Part shown: positions 1 to 6,300 of the stretch, in pieces
How the letters are laid out: every line of letters starts with the position of its first letter
How positions within the stretch are numbered: the first letter of the stretch is position 1
Source: Candidatus Moraniibacteriota bacterium
GTDB lineage: Bacteria; Patescibacteriota; Minisyncoccia; Moranbacterales; UBA9337
Reading direction: 5' to 3'
DNA: 12,545 bases
NCBI GenBank assembly: GCA_003510795.1
Contig: DOKP01000025.1
Location: 6,133-18,677, forward strand
The notes under the pieces: model-generated
Told to the model about the DNA's origin: nothing
Databases searched by the model: none
The model's input: only the letters and a program-made list of their open reading frames with translations
Translations under genes and position numbers: made by a program

Positions 1-2
1 AA

Positions 3-230
3 ATTTCTGTTACAGAAATTTTACAACTTTCTATGGATAAAGTCAATAAGCATAGGCTAATCAGAAGCTCTGAAAATATTATTGCAAGTGATATTTGTGC
101 AATTATGCGCATAGCCAATGAAATAGAAGTTAACGATCAACTAGAAAGTATTGAAATAATATATAAGTATATTCTACACCAAAAACGAAAAAAAATAAAG
201 AAGAAAAAACCGAAAAAACCGCATGGTTAA
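3..230 (+). CDS. C-terminal part of an unidentified gene with a lysine-rich tail
   Basis: The reading frame is already open at the left edge of the window, so this is probably the 3' end of a longer gene. A first ATG within the window lies at 33, but no Shine-Dalgarno sequence precedes it, and the codons before it read as normal protein (ISVTEILQLS). I do not recognise the family. The visible part looks mostly helical, with an acidic-amphipathic stretch (IANEIEVNDQLESIEIIYKY) followed by a very basic tail of about 17 residues rich in Lys/Arg (QKRKKIKKKKPKKPHG). Such a tail would suit nucleic-acid contact or be a disordered end, but this is inference. It ends 43 bases before the start of the phosphotransferase frame. 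If the true start is ATG 33, the protein would be only 65 residues. Confidence 0.45.
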   Translation: MSVTEILQLSMDKVNKHRLIRSSENIIASDICAIMRIANEIEVNDQLESIEIIYKYILHQKRKKIKKKKPKKPHG

Positions 231-273
231 GCCAGAAAAAGGTATTTTTTATTAACTAATAAGAGTAGGTATT

Positions 274-348
274 ATGACGACAAAAAAAGAAATTATTTCT
301 AAAATTGAGGAAATTAAAAGAGTTACAAATCTGAAAGTTAATTCCTAA
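274..348 (+). CDS. Out-of-frame N-terminal piece of the phosphotransferase gene
   Basis: This 24-codon frame begins with ATG, preceded by a purine-rich AAGAGTAGG, and reads MTTKKEIISKIEEIKRVTNL then KVNS before TAA. It looks like the first helix usually found at the N-terminus of APH-fold kinases. The downstream frame, open from 342, continues with LKTITRGGESLIIEINGKW, which is the expected nucleotide-binding loop and second strand of the same fold. Adding one base near 344-345 (for example CC to CCC) would join KVNS directly to LKTITRGGES. I therefore read it as the displaced 5' end of the gene at 375-1148, and not as an independent peptide. Whether the shift is real or a sequencing error cannot be told from one sequence. 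Confidence 0.55.
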   Translation: MTTKKEIISKIEEIKRVTNLKVNS

Positions 349-374
349 AGACTATAACAAGGGGCGGGGAGAGT

Positions 375-1148
375 TTGATTATTGAAATTAATGGAAAATG
401 GATTTTTCGTTTTCCTAGAAATCCAATTTCCAAAGAAAATACAAAAGAACGATTAGATTTCCTGATTTCATTTTCCAAGGTATCGTCACTAAAAATACCA
501 GTTCCAAAATATGTAGAAAATAATTTTATCGGTTATGAAAAAATACAGGGAAGTCATCCTCGTCCAACTAATATTAAAAATCTTGCCGAATTAGACAAAC
601 TTAAAATCGCTAAGCAACTCGGATTGTTTTTGAAAGATCTTCACAATTTTAAAAGTAAGAAAATCAATTTTGATACGGGATATTTGATTATGAGAAAAGG
701 TGATTATAAAACTTGCCCTAAAGAAATTACTAAATATTTGAACGCAGACGAAATTAAAAATCTTGAAACTAAATTAAAAGCGATTGCGAACAATCCTTTG
801 AATTTTAAAAAACCAACATCAATTATTCATGGTGATTTTTATTTCAATAACATAATATGGAATCCAGACAAAAAAGTCATTACTGGCGTAATAGATTGGG
901 CAAATTTAGGATTGGGCACGCCTGCCATGGATTTTATTATGCTGGCTGATTTTAATAAAAATACAAATGATAAATTTTTAAAAGATATTTTGAAATACTA
1001 TGGTGCGAAAGGGGATGATTTGTTTTTTCAAATTAAAGAGAATGCCATCATTGATGCAATGAATTGGTTTTGGTCTTATTATAAAGAAAAAAATCCTAAG
1101 GGTGTAGCAAGAATGATAAAAAAACTAAAAAAGTTACTGGCGGAATAA
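375..1148 (+). CDS. APH-fold (aminoglycoside phosphotransferase family) kinase, 5' end frameshifted
   Basis: The protein belongs to the APH/choline-kinase-like superfamily, which moves the ATP gamma-phosphate to a hydroxyl of a small substrate; the substrate cannot be told from sequence. Visible marks are WIFRFPRN at residues 9-16 (strand with the ATP-contacting region), IPVPKYVE at 41-48, the catalytic loop HGDFYFNN at 152-159 (catalytic Asp154, metal-binding Asn159), and the metal-binding IDW motif with Asp174, followed by GTPAMDF at 181-187. From TTG 375 it has 257 residues, short by about 30 for the family, because the true 5' end (274-348) is in another frame. The bases just before TTG encode RGGES, which matches the glycine-rich nucleotide loop, so TTG is probably an artefactual start. 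The C-terminal end is basic (ARMIKKLKKLLAE). The gene is convergent with the HAD gene, 41 bases apart. It may be a pseudogene or carry a sequencing error. Family assignment is firm; function as an antibiotic-resistance enzyme is not supported. Confidence 0.85.
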   Translation: MIIEINGKWIFRFPRNPISKENTKERLDFLISFSKVSSLKIPVPKYVENNFIGYEKIQGSHPRPTNIKNLAELDKLKIAKQLGLFLKDLHNFKSKKINFDTGYLIMRKGDYKTCPKEITKYLNADEIKNLETKLKAIANNPLNFKKPTSIIHGDFYFNNIIWNPDKKVITGVIDWANLGLGTPAMDFIMLADFNKNTNDKFLKDILKYYGAKGDDLFFQIKENAIIDAMNWFWSYYKEKNPKGVARMIKKLKKLLAE

Positions 1149-1189
1149 AATAAAAACCTTAAAAAATATAAAATTAAAACTCACCGTCT

Positions 1190-1828
1190 CTAGTTCTGAT
1201 TGATGTTTTCGATGATATTGATGATACCTTGAAGGTCTTCAACGATATATTCAGCCGAACTTAAATCATCACTGATTTTTGATCTCATGCCAACGGGAAT
1301 AATTCCAAAGTTATGAGCTTGTTCGAATATTGCAGACATATCGTCTACATATAATATTTCTCTGCCATTAAATCCTGATGCCTTAATAGCTTTTTCCAAT
1401 GGTTCAGGGTGAGGTTTTTGGTTTGTTACGTCATCTCCGCTTATAATAAATGAGAAATAATTATCAAGAGAAAAAGTTTCTATGTTGTGTAAAATATTTT
1501 TTTTAGCTGTTCCACTTAGCACGCCTATTATAATTCCATTACTTTTTAAATAATTTAACAAATCAATAACATTTTTTGTTAATTTCACATATTTCGTATA
1601 TTTAAAATAATGTTCAGACATCATAGGCAGCACTTTGCAAAGATCTTCTTCTTTCACGCCATATTTTATAAAAAATTTCCCCCATTCCTGTCTGATTTCT
1701 TTAAACCAAACATCCACCGATATTTTTTGTCCGCCCAATTCAAAAATAATATCGCAATTTGCTCGTCCATTAGCTTCTATATCATCAATTATTACACCAT
1801 TCCAATCAAATATAACTGCTTTGATCAT
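1190..1828 (-). CDS. HAD-superfamily hydrolase, phosphoglycolate phosphatase-like
   Basis: This 212-residue protein has the four HAD motifs in order. Motif I is FDWNGV at residues 7-12, with nucleophile Asp8. Motif II lies in GVLSGT (102-107), a Ser/Thr that holds the phosphate. Motif III is Lys138 in NQKPHPEPLEKA. Motif IV is YVDDMSA (160-166), with Asp162/Asp163 for Mg2+. The helical segment between motifs I and II (about 16-85) is a C1-type cap, as in phosphoglycolate phosphatase and beta-phosphoglucomutase relatives. Position 10, normally the acid/base Asp of DxD, is Asn. From memory, DWNG variants occur in HAD proteins of this type, so activity is not excluded but is uncertain. Substrate unknown; cytoplasmic. 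The start ATG has no Shine-Dalgarno. An extended -10 (TGTGATAAT, minus strand, 1896-1888) lies about 60 bases upstream. The gene converges with the phosphotransferase. Confidence 0.88.
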   Translation of the reverse strand: MIKAVIFDWNGVIIDDIEANGRANCDIIFELGGQKISVDVWFKEIRQEWGKFFIKYGVKEEDLCKVLPMMSEHYFKYTKYVKLTKNVIDLLNYLKSNGIIIGVLSGTAKKNILHNIETFSLDNYFSFIISGDDVTNQKPHPEPLEKAIKASGFNGREILYVDDMSAIFEQAHNFGIIPVGMRSKISDDLSSAEYIVEDLQGIINIIENINQN

Positions 1829-1887
1829 ATTAATTAAGTTGTTTAAATTATTAGTTTGATTTAATAAAGTTTTTCTTATGGCTAAAT

Positions 1888-1896
1888 ATTATCACA
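1888..1896 (-). promoter_or_regulatory. Candidate extended -10 promoter of the HAD gene
   Basis: Read on the minus strand, the bases are TGTGATAAT: a TG dinucleotide, one base, then GATAAT (5 of 6 matches to TATAAT). The start codon at 1828 lies 59 bases downstream. A weak TTGGTA, 15 bases upstream of the hexamer, could serve as -35. It is supported by motif match and position only. Confidence 0.4.
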
Positions 1897-1960
1897 CAAA
1901 TAAAAAACTACCAATATGAAAAATACAAACAATAAGTGTAACTTGGCAAAATAAATTTTT

Positions 1961-1990
1961 ACCATTTTTTCACGGCCGTGGAAAAGTGGT
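1961..1990. repeat. 30-bp palindrome in the divergent intergenic region
   Basis: Two 15-base arms (ACCATTTTTTCACGG and CCGTGGAAAAGTGGT) abut with no spacer. They pair throughout with only two G:U wobbles, around the self-complementary centre CACGGCCGTG. No T-run follows on either strand, so it is a poor match to an intrinsic terminator. It lies in the gene-free stretch 1829-2167, between the minus-strand HAD gene and the plus-strand exported-protein gene, and could be an operator or a mobile-repeat remnant. Confidence 0.7.
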
Positions 1991-2013
1991 AAGTTTAGGA
2001 TTAAGGTCAAATC

Positions 2014-2074
2014 TTTAATTTTGTGTAAGTTTTGGCTTTGCAAGTTTTTTGGCTTTGCTATGGACAAAATTAAA
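2014..2074. repeat. 11-bp inverted repeat enclosing two tandem repeats
   Basis: The arms TTTAATTTTGT (2014-2024) and ACAAAATTAAA (2064-2074) are perfect reverse complements. Between them sit two adjacent direct copies, AAGTTTTGGCTTTGC (2027-2041) and AAGTTTTTTGGCTTTGC (2042-2058), differing by two T. The element ends 50 bases upstream of the TATAAT box that probably serves the next gene. The rest of the 1829-2167 gap shows nothing further beyond the promoter-like sites listed. Confidence 0.65.
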
Positions 2075-2123
2075 ATAGTGTGCTGTAATAGAATGTCAGT
2101 AAAAATACTGCGAATAGTTTTTC

Positions 2124-2129
2124 TATAAT
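2124..2129 (+). promoter_or_regulatory. Candidate -10 box for the exported-protein gene
   Basis: A perfect TATAAT lies 39 bases ahead of ATG 2168. There is no convincing TTGACA-like -35 at 16-18 bases upstream (AAAAAT-like sequence there). Transcription would begin near 2136 and give a leader of about 30 nt containing a strong Shine-Dalgarno (AAGGAG, 2156-2161). Confidence 0.4.
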
Positions 2130-2167
2130 TTGTAGCATCAGCCCAAAAACCCAAAAAGGAGACAGCC

Positions 2168-2602
2168 ATGAAAAAAATGCTTTTAGCAATCAGCCTCGTT
2201 TGTTTTTTTGCAGCTTTTGGTTTTGGTTTCGTTGGACAGAGTTTTACTCAACAAGATTTTCCGTCAGCTGAGGAATCCCAAGTTTTCACTGACAATGATC
2301 GGCTGAATCTTGAAAGAGCAATCGAACAGGAAAATTGGGAAACTGCTATTTTTTATTGCGAAAAGAGCCGACGGCGCTTTCGTGCAGAAGTCAATGCGCT
2401 TGAAGCCAAGATAAAAAATTTGGCAGAGTTGCTGATGCAATTCAATAATCCGAATATTACTGCAAGAGTAAATACGCAGTTAAAAGAGCTCGACGTCGTA
2501 TTGAAAAAAACAGTGGAGCTTACTCGCAAAGATGATAAAATGCTTCAAGATCTCAAAAGAATTGCCATGGAGAAAAAATCTCTTTCAGGGGAAAAAGCAT
2601 AA
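2168..2602 (+). CDS. Small exported or membrane-anchored helical protein, family unknown
   Basis: The 144-residue product starts with a typical signal sequence: MKKM, then a hydrophobic core LLAISLVCFFAAFGFGFVG at residues 5-23. Cys12 lies inside the core without a lipobox before a mature cysteine, so it is not an evident lipoprotein. No canonical AxA cleavage site is clear, so it may remain membrane-anchored. The mature part is hydrophilic and almost wholly helical. Residues 45-80 are rich in Glu/Arg, and 85-140 show leucine-spaced heptad-like repeats (LEAKIKNLAELLMQF and LKELDVVLKKTVELTRKDDK), suggesting a coiled coil or helical bundle. AAGGAG at 2156-2161, six bases before ATG, is a strong ribosome-binding site, unlike those of the core genes. 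Base composition is also higher in G+C (26/60 and 28/60 in two lines counted). I do not recognise a family. Its neighbour downstream is the DUF336-like gene in the same direction, 85 bases away. Confidence 0.75.
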   Translation: MKKMLLAISLVCFFAAFGFGFVGQSFTQQDFPSAEESQVFTDNDRLNLERAIEQENWETAIFYCEKSRRRFRAEVNALEAKIKNLAELLMQFNNPNITARVNTQLKELDVVLKKTVELTRKDDKMLQDLKRIAMEKKSLSGEKA

Positions 2603-2640
2603 GAATTTTTTTGCAGAGGGTGATGCGGTTATTTTTTTAC

Positions 2641-2655
2641 TGAGCAAATTGCTCA
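2641..2655. repeat. Short inverted repeat between the exported-protein and DUF336-like genes
   Basis: TGAGCAA and TTGCTCA are perfect arms around one A. As RNA it would form only about 5 base pairs with a 5-nt loop, followed by AATTTATAAA. That is too weak for a confident terminator. It lies 22 bases before the AGGAGG of the next gene. Confidence 0.35.
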
Positions 2656-2687
2656 AATTTATAAACCATAAATGATAGGAGGAAAAA

Positions 2688-2903
2688 GTGGGAAAGAAAA
2701 AGATTAAATTGCGAAAACGTGATGCCGAGAGAATAGCTGAGTTTGCCGCTGCTCTTACGAAAGAGCTTGGGATTTTCGGTCGTATTGCGGTGTCAAATTG
2801 TAAGCGGCAAGTAATGGCCGAGAAAAAAGTGGGAAGTCCCTACCCAGTGACACTCGCTCAATTGCTGTTAACAAGGCTAACCAATCTGCATACACTGGCA
2901 TGA
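2688..2903 (+). CDS. N-terminal half of a frameshifted GlcG/HbpS-like (DUF336) protein
   Basis: A GTG start follows AGGAGG (2677-2682) at five bases, an excellent ribosome-binding site. Residues 11-60 (RDAERIAEFAAALTKELGIF, then GRIAVSNCKRQVMAEKKVGS, then PYPVTLAQ) follow the first half of the DUF336 fold: a long helix of the 'A...A..LG' type, a strand ending in an Asn where the family usually has 'VvD..G', and the loop before the second helix. After Gln58 the frame stops resembling the family (LLLTRLTNLHTLA) and ends at TGA 2901-2903. The family-like continuation AIAVNKANQSAYTGMRT-type sequence is found in the frame of the next entry from 2861. One missing base around 2850-2861 (or two extra) would fuse the halves into a protein of about 170 residues. 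Proteins of this family bind heme or related ligands; the role here is unknown. Confidence 0.6.
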   Translation: MGKKKIKLRKRDAERIAEFAAALTKELGIFGRIAVSNCKRQVMAEKKVGSPYPVTLAQLLLTRLTNLHTLA

Positions 2904-3202
2904 GAACGAGGATTACTGCAGAGGTGGTCTTGTCAGGAAAAAGAACTCTGGGTCTTTATGGGATAGATCCGGAAAAGTTCGTGCCGTTTGCCGGTGGCTG
3001 TCCGATTTACACCCAAGAAGGTGTTCATATTGGTGGCGCCGGATTCTCCCAAGAGACAGCGACGACGGATGAGCGAATTATCGCTACGGCCATTGAAGCT
3101 TGCGGATTTCTTTCGGATGCGCCGAAAAAGGAAGACATTCCTTTGAAAAAAATCCAAGAGGCTGCCAAAAAAGTAAAAAAACGGATGGCGGATAATAAAT
3201 AA
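2900..3202 (+). CDS. C-terminal half of the frameshifted GlcG/HbpS-like (DUF336) protein
   Basis: From ATG 2900 the frame encodes 100 residues. Residues 26-52 read EKFVPFAGGCPIYTQEGVHI then GGAGFSQ, followed by ETATTDERI; this matches the family pattern 'f.GG.Pi...g..iGgiGvSG.t..qDe.i'. The frame is open upstream of ATG, and 2861-2899 encodes IAVNKANQSAYTG, which fits the family helix 'A.nKA.tA..tg'. This indicates that the real gene extends through 2861 and is joined to the previous entry by a one-base frameshift. As it stands, ATG 2900 overlaps the previous stop (ATGA), so coupled translation of two fragments is possible. The tail (IPLKKIQEAAKKVKKRMADN) is a basic helix. G+C is high here (31/60 in each of three lines counted), and the gene ends 18 bases before an intrinsic terminator. 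DUF336 identity is likely; heme binding is not shown. Confidence 0.65.
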   Translation: MRTRITAEVVLSGKRTLGLYGIDPEKFVPFAGGCPIYTQEGVHIGGAGFSQETATTDERIIATAIEACGFLSDAPKKEDIPLKKIQEAAKKVKKRMADNK

Positions 3203-3220
3203 GGTGTCCATTTTTCGCCC

Positions 3221-3264
3221 TCGCCCCGCACTTGTCAATAGATAGGTGTGGGGTGAATTTTTTT
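3221..3264 (+). terminator. Intrinsic terminator after the DUF336-like gene
   Basis: A 13-bp stem (3221-3233 with 3244-3256, including three G:U pairs and the run CCCC/GGGG) closes a 10-nt loop. It is followed by ATTTTTTTATTT. It lies 18 bases after stop codon 3202 and directly before the rpoB promoter, separating the two transcription units. Confidence 0.85.
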
Positions 3265-3266
3265 AT

Positions 3267-3294
3267 TTGACATTCTTTTTATTCTATGTATAAT
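3267..3294 (+). promoter_or_regulatory. Consensus sigma-70-type promoter of rpoB-rpoC
   Basis: A perfect TTGACA at 3267-3272 and a perfect TATAAT at 3289-3294 are separated by 16 bases. The -35 lies in the T-rich tail of the preceding terminator. Transcription is expected to start near 3301, giving an AT-rich leader of about 66 nt to ATG 3367 or 114 nt to ATG 3415. No strong structure or Shine-Dalgarno is visible in this leader. Confidence 0.8.
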
Positions 3295-3366
3295 TAGTTA
3301 TGTAGATATCAAATGAATTATATATATCGAAAAGACAATTAAATAACTTATTTTAAAACTCATTAG

Positions 3367-6300
3367 ATGACTCTTTTTGTTAATGCACAAAGAGTTGTTA
3401 TGGGAATTGTTTTTATGTCTAAAAGCAAGAAGGAGCTCAAGGTGAAAAAAAGGATAGGTTCAGGGTCATCATTATCCAAAAGAAAATTCTTCAAAAAGAG
3501 TTTTATGGTCTCACTGCCTAATCTTATTGAATCTCAAACTGATTCTTATGATTGGTTTTTAGAGAAAGGTTTTCAAGACCTAATTGACGAAGTTAATCCA
3601 GTCAAAGATTCTTCAGGAAATTTAGAAGTTAACATTTCCGGTTTCTATTTAGACGAACCAAAATATATCGAGTCAGTATCAAAAGGAAAAAATATTTCTT
3701 TTGAGGCTCCTTTGAAAGCGAGAGCATCGCTACTTATTAAAAAGACGGGAGAAATCAGAGAACAAGAAATTTATCTGGGAGACTTCCCGATAATGACAGA
3801 CAGAGGAACATTTATTATAAACGGAGTTGAGAGAGTAGTAGTGCATCAGTTAATCCGAAGCCCCGGAGTGTTTTTTACTATGGATTACCAAAAAGGTAAA
3901 AAAACTTTTGGCGCAAAAATTATTCCTAATCGAGGAGCTTGGCTTGAAATTGACACCGATTATGATGGAGTAATTTCTGTTAAGATTGATAGAAAAAGAA
4001 AATTGCCAATTACTTCTCTTTTGCGAGCTTTTGGACAAAACGACGCGATGATGAGAAAAGAATTTGCTGATATAAATAGAGGAGACGTGGATTATATTGA
4101 AACTACTTTGAATAAAGACATTTCAAAAACCGCCGGTGAAAGTTATAAGGAAATTTATAAGAGAGTTAGACCCGGAGATTTTGCAACTGAAGAAAATGCC
4201 AAGCAAATGATCGACTCTATGTTTTTTGATTTCGATAAATATGATTTCGGCAGTGTAGGTAGATATCGTCTAAATCAACGTTTGGAAGTGAGTCTTAGCG
4301 ATGATAAAGAAAACAGAGTTTTGATGGTAAGTGATTTAATCTTGATAATTAAAGAAATCATTAGATTGAATAACGATCCACTAGCTCAAGCTGACGATAT
4401 CGATCATCTTGGAAATAGACGCGTGCGAGGGGTAGGAGAATTGATTCAAAATAAATTAAGAGTAGGTATGAGCAGAATGGCGAGAAATGCCAAAGACCGA
4501 ATGAGTACCTGTGATATTGAAACAGTAGTGCCAGGACAAATTGTTAACTCTCGACCAGTAGCTGCTGCCATTAAAGAATTTTTCTCCAGTTCTCAATTAT
4601 CTCAATTCATGGATCAAGTGAATCCATTAGCTGAGCTTGAACACAAAAGAAGACTTAGCGCTATGGGACCAGGAGGTTTAACCAGAGAACGAGCTGGATT
4701 TGAAGTGCGTGATGTGCATCATTCTCATTACGGAAGAATTTGTCCTGTACAAACTCCAGAAGGTCCAAATATCGGCTTGGTGGGACAAATGGCTACCTAT
4801 GCCAGAATAAATAAGTATGGATTTTTAGAAACCCCTTATTTAAAAGTGGGAAAAACAATAAAAAATGAAGCAGAATTGCTTGAAAATAGAATTTTAGATG
4901 AAAACATTGCCGGAATAGGTAAAAAAGGTGATAAAATTGACGCCAAAATGGCCAAAGAAATCGTTAAAACTAAAAAAGATGTTATTAATGTGGTGCCTTT
5001 TATTACGGAAAAAATTGAATTTATCGATGCTACTGTAGAGGACAGAAAAAGCATTGCCCATGCTGGAATTAAAACCGATGGATTTGGTAATATTTTAACC
5101 AAAAATGCCGAAGCTCGAGTAAAAGGTCATCCTTCTATGATTGATGTAGAGAATTTAGATTTTGTAGATGTGTCTGCCAAACAATGTATTTCCGTGGCAA
5201 CTTCTATGATTCCTTTCTTGGAGCATGATGATGCTAATCGAGCGTTGATGGGTTCAAATATGCAACGTCAAGCAGTGTCTTGCGTCAAACCTGAAGCTCC
5301 AATTGTGGGAACTGGAATTGAAGATAAAGCCGCCGCCGATAGCGGACAGGTAGTTTTAGCGGCAAGAGATGGAGAAGTTATTGTAGCCGATGCAAGCAGA
5401 GTTGTAGTAAAAGAAGAAAATCCTGCTGGCGCAAAAAATAAATTTTATAAACGAGAATATGTTTTGCAAAGTTTTGCCAAGTCCAATGCTTTTACCAGTA
5501 TGAATCAAATTCCGCGAGTTACTGTGGGCGATAAGGTAGAAAAAGGAGATCTTTTGGCCGATGGAGCATCGACTGACAATGGAGAAATTGCTTTGGGTCA
5601 AAACGTATTAACTGCTTTTATTCCGTGGGAAGGTTATAACTTTGAAGACGCTATTATTCTTTCGGAAAGATTATTGCATGATGACAGATACAGTTCTATC
5701 CATATCGAGGATTTTTCACTAGATGTGAGAGATACTAAACTTGGACCGGAAGTGGTAACAAGAGATATCCCAAATATCGGAGAAGACAGGCTAAAAAATC
5801 TTGATCAGGACGGAATTATTAGAGTTGGAGCGGAGATTGTTTCAGGTGATATTTTAATCGGAAAAATTACGCCAAAAGGCGAAGGTGATTTGACTGCCGA
5901 AGAAAGATTGCTTCGCGCAATATTTGGAGAAAAATCCAGAGATGTAAAAGATTCTTCACTTTATCTTTCTCATGGCAAACATGGTAAAGTGGTGGATGTT
6001 AGAATTTTTTCTCGTGAACAAGGCGATAAATTATCAACTGGAGTTATTAAGAAAATTCAAATTTCAGTAGCTCAACTCCGAAGAGTGGCGGTAGGAGATA
6101 AATTGGCTGGTCGTCATGGAAACAAAGGTGTTATTTCAAGAATTGCACCGGTAGAAGATATGCCTCATTTGCCAGACGGAACTCCAATGGATGTTATTTT
6201 AAATCCTTTGGGAGTTGCCAGTCGTATGAATATTGGTCAGATTTTGGAAATTCATATGGGTTGGGCCGCCTCAAAATTGGGTTATAAAGTAGCTACCCCA

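Noticed and set aside
1610..1859. Plus-strand open frames of ~75 codons opposite the HAD gene
   Set aside because: They are antisense to the motif I and cap region of a clear HAD protein and encode His/Phe/Ser-rich sequence typical of shadow frames.
1882..2169. 95-codon minus-strand open frame in the divergent intergenic region
   Set aside because: It covers the palindrome, tandem repeats, TATAAT and Shine-Dalgarno of the next gene, has no ribosome-binding site, and its translation has no family-like features.
2901..2903. TGA read as glycine (alternative code of some CPR lineages)
   Set aside because: Reading through this TGA would not restore the DUF336 frame, and rpoB, rpoC, rpsF, ssb and rpsR contain no in-frame TGA, so the standard code suffices.
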